The position numbers and the translations under genes are program-made. Of a DNA stretch of 64,000 nucleotides, positions 15,101-25,865 are shown in pieces. The stretch spans positions 186,001 through 250,000 of the forward strand of contig JAPYMA010002771.1 of NCBI GenBank assembly GCA_035041965.1, read 5' to 3'. The notes under the pieces were generated by a model. It made no database searches and was not told the DNA's origin. It saw only the letters and a program-made list of their open reading frames with translations. The number at the start of each line of letters is the position of its first letter. Within the stretch, counting starts at the first letter, position 1. This stretch comes from Anisakis pegreffii (Eukaryota > Nematoda > Chromadorea > Rhabditida > Anisakidae).

Positions 15101-16515
15101 TATCCAGAAGGAAGAGTTAATGCGTCTTTGTTTGAAGCACATTCAGACCAAGTCCGAGAAACAGATGCGCGAGCTGGTGAGTTTTTGACACATTCGCTTT
15201 CTTGTCCGTAGATTTCGAGTGCGTGTTTATAACGGAAATTATGCAGTGGAACGCGAAAGAAATCGTTCAACGATGTTTCATTGAAGGTTGAAAAGAAGAT
15301 CAAAGAGCAGAGAATGATGCGAGAATCAGAATTAAAGCAGGACAGAGAGAGACGTAAGCAGTTACAGGGACGCAGGTGTGAACTCGTACTATGATTACCA
15401 CTTTTCCTTCCATTCTTATGACTGATTGATATCAACGATCTGAAAGCTGTGATCAGTTATTATTCAGAACTGAGTGATGATTACGATTCTAGCTGTAGTC
15501 GAGGTAGTGGTAATATTGTTATTAATAATTATAACGATAGGGGTTGTGGTGATTACAGTTTTAATAATGTGAATACTTGTTGAATTATTTGATGCTAAGA
15601 GAGAATTTCAGCTATGACATTTGTTGTCATTTGTGCAATGCATTCATCTGTAAAAGTAGTGATATGCGAATTGCCTGTGAAAGTCATTACGTCTGTTGCG
15701 ATCCGGGCATATGGGAACGCCTCGAATCGCGTGTGCATGAGAACAGTAAGGTGAGGTTTTGTTATGAAATCGTTACGAGATGAAGTGATAATCGTTTGTA
15801 TGTGTGCTTGCTTTTAAATGCTATCGACAATGAACTTTTGAAGTCATTGGTAATCGCAACACTCGTCGGTAAAGCGTATTGCAAGGGCACTGGCGCACAG
15901 GAATGCCGTGAGCCTCTCGGTTCAATTGTACGTCTGTACGGTGCCTTCTTGCCAACAATTACGGCGAAGTCGATAGTGGTGATCGATAAGGACGATACGG
16001 AAAATATGGGTCGAGTTCGAGATGAAAAGAAGTGGGATACGATCTCCAGGGAGAAGTTCTTCATTGAGCCGATCACTGAGAATGACCTGGTTCGTTCCAG
16101 TCGCTTTTTTGATTATCACGAATTACTCTTCTTGACTTGAACGAACATAATTGTGCGTGTATTAACAAATGTTCCGAGTCCAAAGTTCTGTGAAAATGAA
16201 AGTGATCGGATGGAAATCGGAGTGATGAATGTTCGTTGACCACATAAAAGTAAGCGTTAGCCACATAAGACTCTGCTGAAATCCAAAGATAGTGACCGCA
16301 TGGGAATGATTGAGCAAATGTTTGTGTTTGTTTAACGTTACGATGAATGGCCGACATTGAAATGTTTTCAGAAATCGATGCTGAAGGCGTTATGGACGTA
16401 TTCAAAAGAGTCGCATTATAAGTTCGAAACCGAGGCACAAATGGTCGCCGAAAGAGCGTTGGAAAAAATGAAAATGAAAAGAAAATGCAAAATCAAGTAT
16501 GAGAATGATGATTAG
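9173..16515 (+). CDS. Dicer-related / RIG-I-like RNA helicase (DRH family)
   Basis: A long, many-exon gene. The N-terminal part (9173-10910) encodes a helical region typical of nematode DRH proteins, e.g. EALKYYVMFFVNEPTKMDMI. A low-complexity linker follows (11076-11450). The DExD/H core shows motif I CAPTGSGKT (about 11695), Ia LVPTVPLVEQQ (11882), II FDECHH (12180), III VGLTAS (12610), IV TIIFVTTRMLAEKL (14400), V ATSVAEEGLDIS (14685) and VI QRRG/RARAKN, split by an intron (14775/15025). The 3' exons (15612-16515) encode the RIG-I-type zinc-binding C-terminal domain, with ICCHLC and later YCKGTGAQEC. DRH proteins bind double-stranded RNA and act with Dicer or RNA-dependent polymerase in RNAi and antiviral defence. 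I cannot say whether this is DRH-1 or DRH-3. Some splice junctions, especially near 10510-10590, remain unresolved. A splice acceptor ends at 9170, so spliced-leader addition is possible. Confidence 0.9.
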
Positions 16516-17887
16516 CGCATCGTTTCACTTGTCACTGTATCATGATTACTTTGTTACGCACGCCGCTATCATTAACGCTGTTATCGTCGGTAGTGTTATT
16601 GGTGCAATATTGTTTTATGTTCAGCTATTCAGTGATTTCTTCTGGATTTCAGTTGCACTCTTAACTTTGAACCTTCCTTGTATTATATTGAGCTCTTAAC
16701 AGTTGGATTTATATTCATCTCCCGTTATCGAGTACATTCGAATGTTTTGACTGCAAATTTTTTGATTATTCAGTGTTACATTTGAACGTATTTTCTATCG
16801 TCTTCTTTTTCAACATTATTCAAACAACCGTTACTAATATGAGATTAACGAGTAAGCATTTAAGTCAGTTTTTATGTGTTTACCGAATAACTTCAGTGAT
16901 GTACGACTTCAGAGTGCTATTCAAGCCGGTGTCTTTATTTTCCTTTGCTCACAACTTTGGTTGGTCTTTCTTTCCTCATACTACTGAGCAGATCAGTGGC
17001 ACACACAAAATTAGGTAACTGGGATCGATTTCGCGACATTTCTTTGAACGCTTTTGTGTTCAGTTTGTTCGGCTGAAGTGTTGTGTTCTTCTCGCGGAAC
17101 GTTACGAAACAGAATGATTTCTCTGTGTTCAGCATTGATTTGTATGGTTTGTATGAAGGGTGTTCTTTAGCTGAAACAACATTCCATAAGTTATTACGGT
17201 TTATTGTAGTATCATTGCATTGTTTGCCGTTTAGTCGTGTTTTTGTCAATCGCACACGATCATTCGTGCTTCTGGTGGACGTTTGCTTAGATGCATCAGT
17301 GAAGTGGAGTGAATCGCGAAAGTGTTGTTGATGAGTGATTATCAGTGTGCTTCCATTTCATTGATTATTCAAGTACAATCCCGTCATCAGAATACTCTTT
17401 TTTTAAATGATTATTATCATTGATCCTCAATTGTTTTTGCTATTCAAAGTAAACTTTTTAAATAAAGTTTTTCCCTTGAACCTCAAATAACTGCATAGAA
17501 TGAATGAGTAATGCGGTGGATAATTCGAAACTACCACATCTATATAAACTCAAGTTCCCGAGGGTTTTTTTTCATTTCAAGCTATTCAGTTCCTGACCTT
17601 GCACATGCTCGGTACATGGAGTTTTAGACGGTCGAAACATAACATTCTTAAATTAAAACACTGACTCAGTTTTTGAGAGCGATACTCGAGAATATTGATG
17701 AAAGCTTGGATTCTTTGTAAAAGAAAAGGTATATTCACGCCTGTCAAAAGCCATATGCAACAATTTTATCGACATATTAATCGAACCTCGATATGGTACG
17801 ACATCACTTTGAAAACAACATCAAACACATACTTTATCATGAAAGCAAACATAACAATCAACAATTGAACAATTATATTCCATTCAT
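16516..17887. other. Convergent intergenic region
   Basis: Space between the 3' ends of the helicase (+) and RPS6 (-). It contains only short AT-rich open frames without recognisable domains. Nothing else is supported. Confidence 0.4.
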
Positions 17888-19818
17888 TTATTTACTGCTT
17901 TTACTAAGACGTCCTGTTTCTGATTCACGACGAGAAGCTGACGAACGTCGACGAGCAATCTTCGCAGCTTGTTTCTCCTAAATGACAATATAAATAATAA
18001 CAACAACATACCAATGAGATCAGTTCCGTTTAATAACCAATGAGTAGATCTAACATTCAAACAGAACAAATAAATAACTCAATCTTCTCATCTTAACTAC
18101 TGATCAAATTCACTTGAGCTGTTCAGCTGTTCCCACTGATATTCAAAGCGGTAACTGACCTTAGCGTACAGAGTCATAAGTTTATGGTAGACCGCTTCCT
18201 CTTCTTGTCTCTTGGTTGTTCGCTTCTTCTTCAGTGCAAGACGATGTCTTTTGCGTTGAAGGACGACGGGTGTGATGAGGCGCTGTATCTTGGGTGCCTT
18301 CGTTTTTGGTTTCTTTCCTTAACAATACCACTCATCACTGAACACTGTCAGTGAAAACAAATCAATTCTTGAATAACACTGACGATTGAGCTCAGCTAAA
18401 ATTGATCCGATTTGCTCGTTTCGATTCTTTTAAACTACCTCTGATCATCTTCCCGAATGGCATAAAGATGTTCACTTCCCTACATTTAATTTCTATTGAT
18501 GCCTTCTTTCAAAGTTTATAGTCATGAAATTCGAACAAAGTTATTTTATTATCACCAAAATTGCGAATGATCGTAGTGCAAGCAGTGTCGACGAACAAAG
18601 AAATCATATTGGGTAAAAGAAGAAAGAGAGGCTTCATCTGACTTTTAGCGGTTATCATAACTGCGGATCGAATAGTATGATGACACAATGGTGATGAATA
18701 AAGAATTTTACAAACAACAAACGTTACAATGACTGAAAGATATCAGCATAAGCTCCCAAAATTTCACAAAATTAAAGAACCCACCTTCTCTTTCGGGAAG
18801 TTTACGTCTGATAACGTACGATCGGACATCATCATTCTTCGCCAAGTTGAAAAGTTTTCTGATTTTCGACGCACGCTTTGGTCCCAATCGTCGTGGTACT
18901 GTCGTGTCGGTCAAACCGGGAATTTCTTGATCACCTAAAAGCCAATGAAAAACATTCACAGTTTAGACTCGATTGAAAGTTATACGAATTAGGGATTTTA
19001 TCCACTTTAGTGCTCATCAATTCCTCAAATTGACGCTTATCTACATTACTTCAAATCATGTATTTTCGCTGCGAAACACTTGATACAATGAATCCTTCAC
19101 GGAGAACGTCACAAAACAGAATGGACTTGATTCAGAGATTCCTCGTATTCCATACCTCTGAGGTATTGAAGTGTTTCTAAAATAGATGATCACCTTTTTT
19201 GACGATGACGAGTGCAAGTGCTGAAAGATTGGCGTCAACGATACATCCACGAACGGATTTACGTTTACGCTCACCAGCACGTCTCGAGCGATAGCACGAA
19301 TGACCCTTCGACAGCAATAAACGCACACGCCCGTTCGTCAACACACCTTGTTTCATTGGGAATCCTTGCTTATCGTTACCACCCGTTACACGAAGTACAT
19401 AGCCCTACAATTCAGAATCGACGGGATATATTGTGCACGGGCTACTCTACTGGTACGGATACTTCTCTCAGATATTCTCAGTTCATAAAATGAGCATTCA
19501 AACAGAACTGCAGGGGTAACTTCAGCTAACTAACTCTTCGGTGCATCTGCATCGAACCAGACAACCTTGCATAAGGCTTTTATGACATTATTATTTGATG
19601 CAGATGGAAGTTTGAAGAACAATTTTTTGAGAACATTGCAACGATGAATTGGAAGAATCTGGAAGGAGAGAAAGATTAACCTTCCATTCCTCGCCAAGTG
19701 CATCGGCTTCCACTTCTTGTGCCATTCGTTTCTCATAGAATATGCGCAACTTTTTCTCGTCATCAATTTCGAAAACTTTTTGACAACCCGTTTCCGGGTA
19801 AGCGATATTCAACTTCAT
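17888..19818 (-). CDS. rps-6: 40S ribosomal protein S6
   Basis: Five exons on the minus strand: 19818-19681, 19404-19194, 18934-18785, 18317-18160 and 17977-17888, totalling 248 residues plus stop, which matches the usual S6 length. The start is [20 protein letters not shown]; internal landmarks are [44 protein letters not shown] and [16 protein letters not shown]. The C-terminal tail [12 protein letters not shown] is the serine-rich region phosphorylated by S6 kinase downstream of TOR. The protein is part of the small ribosomal subunit. All intron phases agree. The gene converges with the helicase upstream. Confidence 0.97.
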
Positions 19819-20469
19819 TCCGCCTTATTTGTTTACAAAAACCTCTGATAAACCCTGAATTAACAATCTAACATCTTAAAAGTGCGTTCAGTAGAAACAT
19901 ACGGCGTATTAAAACAACATGCATAAACCTTCTTAAATCAAACTTATAACAACACAACAGGTTTTGATTAAGACGCGATAATTAGTATTGGGAAACTGCA
20001 CTGAATCTGATTTATAGCAAACGTTGGAATATACATTACGCAGATAAGTTCTTACACTAATAACAGAATGTTAAGTTTCGAATTTTCGGCAAGAAAAAAT
20101 AAATGTGAGGTATTCATTTCATCCAAACATGGTTGAACCCAAAATATGCAGTCGAACAGTGAAAAAAATATGATCACGGGTATTCTGCCTAGCAAGACAG
20201 ACCTGAAACAACCGAAGGATAACCTCACAATAAATTTCAGGTTAAAACCCAAAACATTCTGCACCGACAATTTAGGGTGTTCGATATTGAAAAGCTCACA
20301 ACGTAAAAATTCGTCAAAGAATCGCTCTGAGATGCATTTGTCGTCTCAACGAGTGATCCATCTTTCGACAAGAAAACGAACTCAATGAACTTTTCACAAC
20401 GAGAGAATGCAGTCAAAATCAACAAAGTTCGATTCGCAATGTGAACATAATGAATTTTCAAAGGGAACG
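19819..20469. other. RPS6 upstream region
   Basis: Contains the 5' flank of the minus-strand RPS6 gene and AT-rich spacer up to the fold-back element. I see no TATA box or gene that I can support. Confidence 0.35.
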
Positions 20470-21494
20470 TGACACTTCGCCAAGTGGCGGAATTGGGATT
20501 TTCATTTGATATATGTTCAGAAATGTGAATTTGTTACTAATTCAACGCAAATAAATCCGTGCAATTCATGTATCATTTTGTAGCGCAGATCCAGGAGAAC
20601 AAAATGTAACTGATAGATTTGCCAATAATCAACATATTTTTGAGATTTTCCATTTCCCTCTAATTGCAAAAATGCAACAAATAATTTGAATTGGTACTCA
20701 CTAGACAGGAAAAAACTTATAATCATAATATATTCCATGTTGTAGCCAAGATTGAGTACTGCAGAATTCTTTCTTGAATTTTACTGCCAGTTGTTAAGCT
20801 AGGGGAGTTATGACGCTGGGCATGAGCAATGATGATGTTCACTAATACTCTCACTGACCATAAACCGACTGATATTCTTCTGAAAATGTAATACAGATAA
20901 AGCTAGAGATTTCTGAAGATTTGTTTTGATTAGAACCACCTCATTATTCATATTAACAGTGTACACTTTTAAAAATAATAAAAATATTCACATTAACAAT
21001 GATAAAACCAAAAAATCGCATGGTATGATAGAACAGTGGAATGCAAATATTTGATACTGAAATACAAACGACAAAATACTGAATTCAAATAAAATGTCAC
21101 TATCCATGCCAATTGTGACCACTGAATATCTCCATTGTTCACGCTGAGCGTCATAACTCTCCTAACTTAATAACTGGCAGAAAAATCTGAACAAAATTTC
21201 TGTAGTACTCAATCTCAGCTACAACATGGTATATGTCATGATTATAAATTTTTCCTGTCGAGTGGGTACCAATTCAAATTATTTGTTGCATTTTTGCAAT
21301 TAAGGGGAAATGGAAAATCTCAAACATATGTCGATTACTGGCAAATCTATCAGTTATGTTTTGTTCTCCTGATTCCCCGCTACAAAATGATACATGAATT
21401 GCACGGATTTATTCCCATTGAATAGGTAGGAAATTCACATTTCTGAACATATATCGAATGAAAATTCCATTTCCGTCACTTGGCGAAGTGTCAC
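20470..21494. mobile_element. Fold-back / MITE-like element with long inverted arms
   Basis: The left arm (20470 to about 20850) and right arm (about 21130 to 21494) are diverged reverse complements over roughly 370 bases. The ends begin GTGACACTTCGCCAAGTG, which itself contains the palindrome CACTTCGCCAAGTG. About 280 bases lie between the arms. No transposase is encoded and no target duplication is clear, so this is best read as a non-autonomous fold-back DNA element. Confidence 0.75.
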
Positions 21495-21574
21495 TCCGTT
21501 CGTAATTGGCGAAGTGTTTTTATACCATTATTATTCAAAAATTCGACTAGGCTTATAAATGTTTCAGTTGAATC

Positions 21575-22426
21575 GCTTTTTCGGCACTGTTGTCGTTGTA
21601 CTGACGAAACGCTCGAAACGAGCAAAAATTTTCTAAGTCCGAAAGAGAGAGCTCTCTCATCCCACTTTTTTGTCTGCTTCCATTACAAACATCCCGTGTA
21701 TCGCTCACCATATCCGTCTGATGGCTGAGAGAGTTTTTTGAATGGAGACGATGGAGAGACAGAGATAACGACAAATTGGAGGTAGTGTGAACACTACAGA
21801 ATGCGACGGAATTATCAGTGATTACGTATAATCGAAAAGCATCATTCTATTGTTTCACGAATAAAATTTTACCAGGCACCAGCATTATGTCCGATCTATG
21901 GTCGGCATATGGTGGTATCGAAAGTTTGCCACTGAAATACCATCATCAAACAGTGAACCATTCCAAACATTTCGTGGATCCCGGCACTGGGACGTGCACA
22001 AATAGAGTGGAATCAATGTGGCAAAAGTTTAAGATGAAGCACAAGTCAAGGTTCGGTGGGCTGTTGGCGAGCTACGTGGAGCAGTTCGTGTGAAAAAGAG
22101 AATTTGGAGGGGAAGACTGCTTATACAACTTGTGGAAGCAAATCGCAGAAATGTACCCCATATAAAATGGTGCAAGAACAGCGAACCTTAAACCCAACGT
22201 TCACCTGAATGCATTCACCAGAAGAAGTAATGCAGCCGAGTAGACGCGTAATGAAAAGGTAGTACGACGCAAATGAGAGAGAGGGCGAGACGAAATACAA
22301 CAAAAGAGAGATGCGATGTAATCAGTGGACGCAGACAGTGGTCTTCATATGAGAGATATTGGACCTGGAAAAATTTTTGCTCACTGTTAACGTTCGTCAG
22401 CACAGTGACAACAGTGCCGCTTTTTC
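21575..22426 (+). mobile_element. Merlin DNA transposon relic with 8-bp target duplication
   Basis: The element spans 21583-22418, starting GGCACTGTTGTC and ending in its reverse complement. Terminal repeats remain similar for about 60 bases. It is bounded by a perfect 8-base direct repeat, GCTTTTTC, at 21575-21582 and 22419-22426. Merlin (IS1016-related) transposons make 8-bp target duplications, and a Merlin/ISXO2-type transposase fragment lies inside. The copy is internally deleted and cannot be autonomous. Confidence 0.85.
21818..22166 (+). pseudogene. Merlin (ISXO2-like) transposase fragment
   Basis: The open frame 21818-22093 encodes the C-terminal half of an ISXO2-type DDE transposase. 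Visible are PGTSIMSDLWSAYGG with the second catalytic Asp, VNHSKHFVDPGTGTCTNRVES with the catalytic Glu, and MWQKFKMKH. A TGA at 22091 interrupts a frame that continues with KREFGGEDCLYNLWKQIAEM to about 22166, where a Trp codon would be expected. The N-terminal catalytic part is missing. It is a decayed fragment. Confidence 0.8.
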
Positions 22427-23133
22427 TCGTGCAGATCGAAAAGTTTTCGTAAAAATTCAGTTGTCATTATTGCATTTCCAAGAGTAAGTAGTTGGAGGAC
22501 AAAAAATAACCGAAGTATCTGAGAATGACAGACTTCATTGTGTGGAAGTAGATGAATCATCAAATAAGAGATTCTCTGACAATGAGTGAAATATGATCAA
22601 AATATGAGCATAACAAATTGAAATCCCGGATGAACCCACGCTGTGTTTGGATGGTAGTGTTCAGTATCCCACTTATCCAGACGTTCTGAAGTGTGCTTTA
22701 CACGTCAAACCGACGTGCAAGTGCAACGATATGCTGCATGTAACACAAATTTCAAATGAGAAGAAGCCCAAACGGGCGATTGTTTAGTGGCACTGATAGT
22801 GGGTTGGAAAACTTTCACTGAATGAGAACAATCCGAAAATCGGATCAAAAAAATATCGTTGCTGGTCCAGTTGCTATCACAGGATTGAATAATGCGTTCA
22901 GCTGCAAGATTATCTTCCTTGAAGACTTCATTATTATTGTCTGCAGGTTGGATGACCACTAGGATTCTCTGAAGAAAATTATGAGATGTGTGAAATTCTT
23001 CTGCCTGTAATTTCATTTTTGATCACACAAATACATCCGCTTCAAAACGGAACATCAGCTGCTAACGAGGTATTTCGGTAAAGAAAAAGAAACACGTTGG
23101 AGAATTTTTTGATTATCGATTAACCAACTCGGT
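22427..23133. other. Spacer with one open frame of unknown meaning
   Basis: A minus-strand open frame (23016-22705, 103 codons, mostly hydrophilic) follows the relic signal-peptide exon, but shows no ShK cysteine pattern and no family I know. Nothing else is supported. Confidence 0.3.
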
Positions 23134-23206
23134 TCGGCCTCATAATTTTTGTGCTGAAGTTGTCGACAGGGAGCAGTAGAGCAATGAGGAACACCGATTG
23201 TTGCAT
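23133..23206 (-). pseudogene. Relic of an ShK-gene signal-peptide exon
   Basis: Read leftwards, this stretch starts ATGCAACAATCGGTG and is clearly related to the signal-peptide exon at 29238-29160, including its Met-Gln-Gln start, the FLIA core and the region before the donor. It is two bases shorter in the signal-peptide core, which breaks the frame. The GT donor has also changed. No matching ShK exon is found beyond it, so it is a dead paralog. Confidence 0.65.
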
Positions 23207-23331
23207 GGCAGAACGTACCTCATGCTGATAATATCAAGCAGTGTGTTGTGGGAAACGGAATTTCGACGGCCCCTCGATTTTCCGTCCCAATTGCCGACAC
23301 TTTTTGAGCTGACCGCATCTTTGGGGTTCCT

Positions 23332-24427
23332 GACTGCAAATTTCGTCCCGAGTTTTACGAAATTTTCGAGGAAGCTTCTCCGGAAGTTTTCGAGGAATGT
23401 CTCGAATCTTTCCGAGAAGTTGATAAAATCGGATCAGAGCATCAAAAACGAGTTCTTCGAATATTTCTCAAGCAGTGAATGAACCTGCTACAGTAATCCC
23501 TTTAAGCTAACTATCAAACGTTGCGAATCAAACACTGCCAGGTTGTTTTTGCAAAAGGTATCGATAGAGCATGGAATCTACTCATCCAGAACATTGCCTC
23601 CTTCAAATCGCTTCAAATATTTAAGTGCAGACTCCAATTCATCCCACCCGATGAGATCCTTGATAAAATCCTGATAAACAGTTAACTAGAGCAATCTGTG
23701 TAAGCTATATGAATTTCTTTTATTTTGTTTTCTATTTCTTATATTTTTCGTTTCTTTTCGCTTTTCATCTGCTTTTCCAAATTGTACAGAACTTGCCTCA
23801 TATGTTATGATTCCAACAAATGTCGTTTTATGTTATGATATGTTTGCTATGTTACCGATCTAGGCATTAAAACAGTGATATGAATGATCTGCTTGATATG
23901 ATATAAATGTCAGTTTATGATAATGTATGCTTGATATGACATTTTTTATTCTTTTTCGATTTTTTATTCTTTCTCCTTTCCCGAACATTATCTGAGACAG
24001 TATATTCGCCATACTGTTATCATTGTATTGAACTTGTTACACATATTTTGATGCGAATGAATAAATCAATCTAAAAAAACGTGAATTCTATTCAGTTCAC
24101 GTTGTTCCATCCCAAAAGACTTTTCAAATACTTAAGTTTTCCTTCAGAGATTGTATTTTACGTTTTCTCTTTCGTTGTTACCATTCCTTCATCATTCTGT
24201 GCTCTAAATACCAGGTTTTCAGTAAGCGACAAGTCATGAAATCTTACGTTTCACATTATCCCACCGTGCAGTCGTTCACAAGCAATGAAAACATAGCAGA
24301 TGTCAGCAGGATCAACATTTTGCTCTATAACTTGCAGTTTGCTTTCGAACTCTTTCAACAATTCTTCAGTTGATGTCATGTCTCAGTTTCTTTCAATACT
24401 GCTTGCATTATCAATCCACGCAATGAT
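23332..24427 (+). repeat. Left copy (A) of the composite inverted duplication
   Basis: This segment is the near-exact reverse complement of 31541-32690. Sums of paired positions stay constant (for example the GAATTC at 24083 pairs with 31885), with about 25 bases of indel toward the outer end. It lies just upstream of the relic ShK signal exon, and its inner end (24190-24430) is a diverged paralog of 29350-29590. No coding sequence is seen in it. Confidence 0.9.
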
Positions 24428-25865
24428 GTATTGTGGGTATGAATTGATGTTTATCAGCTGCCTAGATCTTACTCCTCTTTCGTTTTCATTATACTTCGAT
24501 TACGCGATAAATGTAATTTGCATTTCAGCACAACAGCGAAATGTTACTAAAATGAATACTATTAAAAACTCATGCGGTGAAAATCAGCGAGAATACTGGT
24601 GTCAACAGACAGTAAAGCATTGAATTGAATATACTTGGTGTTTGAGGTGTGATGAAATTCTCCATTTGAATTGCGTTACAGAAAATCACTCATTTTATTA
24701 ATACCAAGTTATGGCAATGTCTCTGTTCGGTGAGTGTGTATGGAATATGTAGCAATATTATCAGTTCCTGCCATGAATATAACGCTGCTATTCTCTTATT
24801 GGGTCTAAAATTTCTCAAAATAAAACTGTGACCATTTATCGCACACTGAAGTGCTTTGCCATCCTCAATAAAATGTCACTTACAATTTTAAATACGAAAT
24901 TCCAATGACTCACCGTAGCAATGGCTTCTGAAAATGCTAGAGATAGTTTCAATTCTGTATTCTTGAACAAAAATTTCGACGTGATTCAGTGAGCAAGTGA
25001 ATGGAGAAAATGTTCTCATATGCAAAGTTCAGTTTGCACGGAAGCGAAGTTAGAATCGTTTATTCAAATATTTAGCAACGAACCGAACAGAAGCATACCA
25101 GCACGAAAAGAAAGATGACGTTTCGAATGATCAATGAGCTTTTAAATTCGCCGTAATCATCGAGAACACTGCTACTGATGCAATTCTTTAGGATGGATAA
25201 AAAGAAGATGATGCGTAAGATATGTGCTGCGTTTTGTAAGTGTCGACTGGTGCAGAATCGGTTTTCATAGAATAAACAACATCGTGTTATTCACAACACT
25301 AATAAAGTAGGTCGCTAATAGTCACTTTTGGATCGTCATCAATATTGCGAACTGGATCAGAAGAACTGGGATGACGGTTATCATTTATTTGGTTGCGTCG
25401 ACCACTCGTCAATGCGGTTTGCTGGAACATCTTGATGAGGTATGAGTGAATCAGTTTGACGATTGAATGAATAATGCAGTTTAGTTTTTGGCTGTTGATA
25501 AAGTGTTGAAACGGAAAATTTAAACGATCCCAAAGCAGTCATTCATTGTAGAAAATTACTCGGCGGACGTTCATTTTGATGAGAACGTCAGAATCTCAGC
25601 TGATCTCAATTGACATCCAAATCATTTGATCGAAACTTTCGTTTCTGCACAACAAACAGCTCAATATTTGTTAAGTGATGATTGACCATGACCATGAATG
25701 TTCATAAATTATATTCATTGATGAATTTCTCATAGAAGGTATTATTTCATCCTTATTAATGCGTGAAAATGTTCAAAAACATGCGTTGAAATGATCTTCC
25801 AATTAATCACAACAGGAATATCTCATTCTCTGCCCAAATATAGTCCATCTGGATGTGAATCTTAA
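24428..25865. other. Spacer downstream of the ShK gene
   Basis: AT-rich sequence between copy A and the last ShK exon. A minus-strand open stretch near 25430-25310 starts MFQQTALTSGRRNQ and could be a further exon, but I find no supporting splice pair. Nothing else is recognised. Confidence 0.3.

Noticed and set aside
22705..23016. 103-codon minus-strand frame next to the relic ShK exon
   Set aside because: No ShK cysteine pattern and no recognised family; the preceding signal exon is frameshifted, so a working gene is unlikely.
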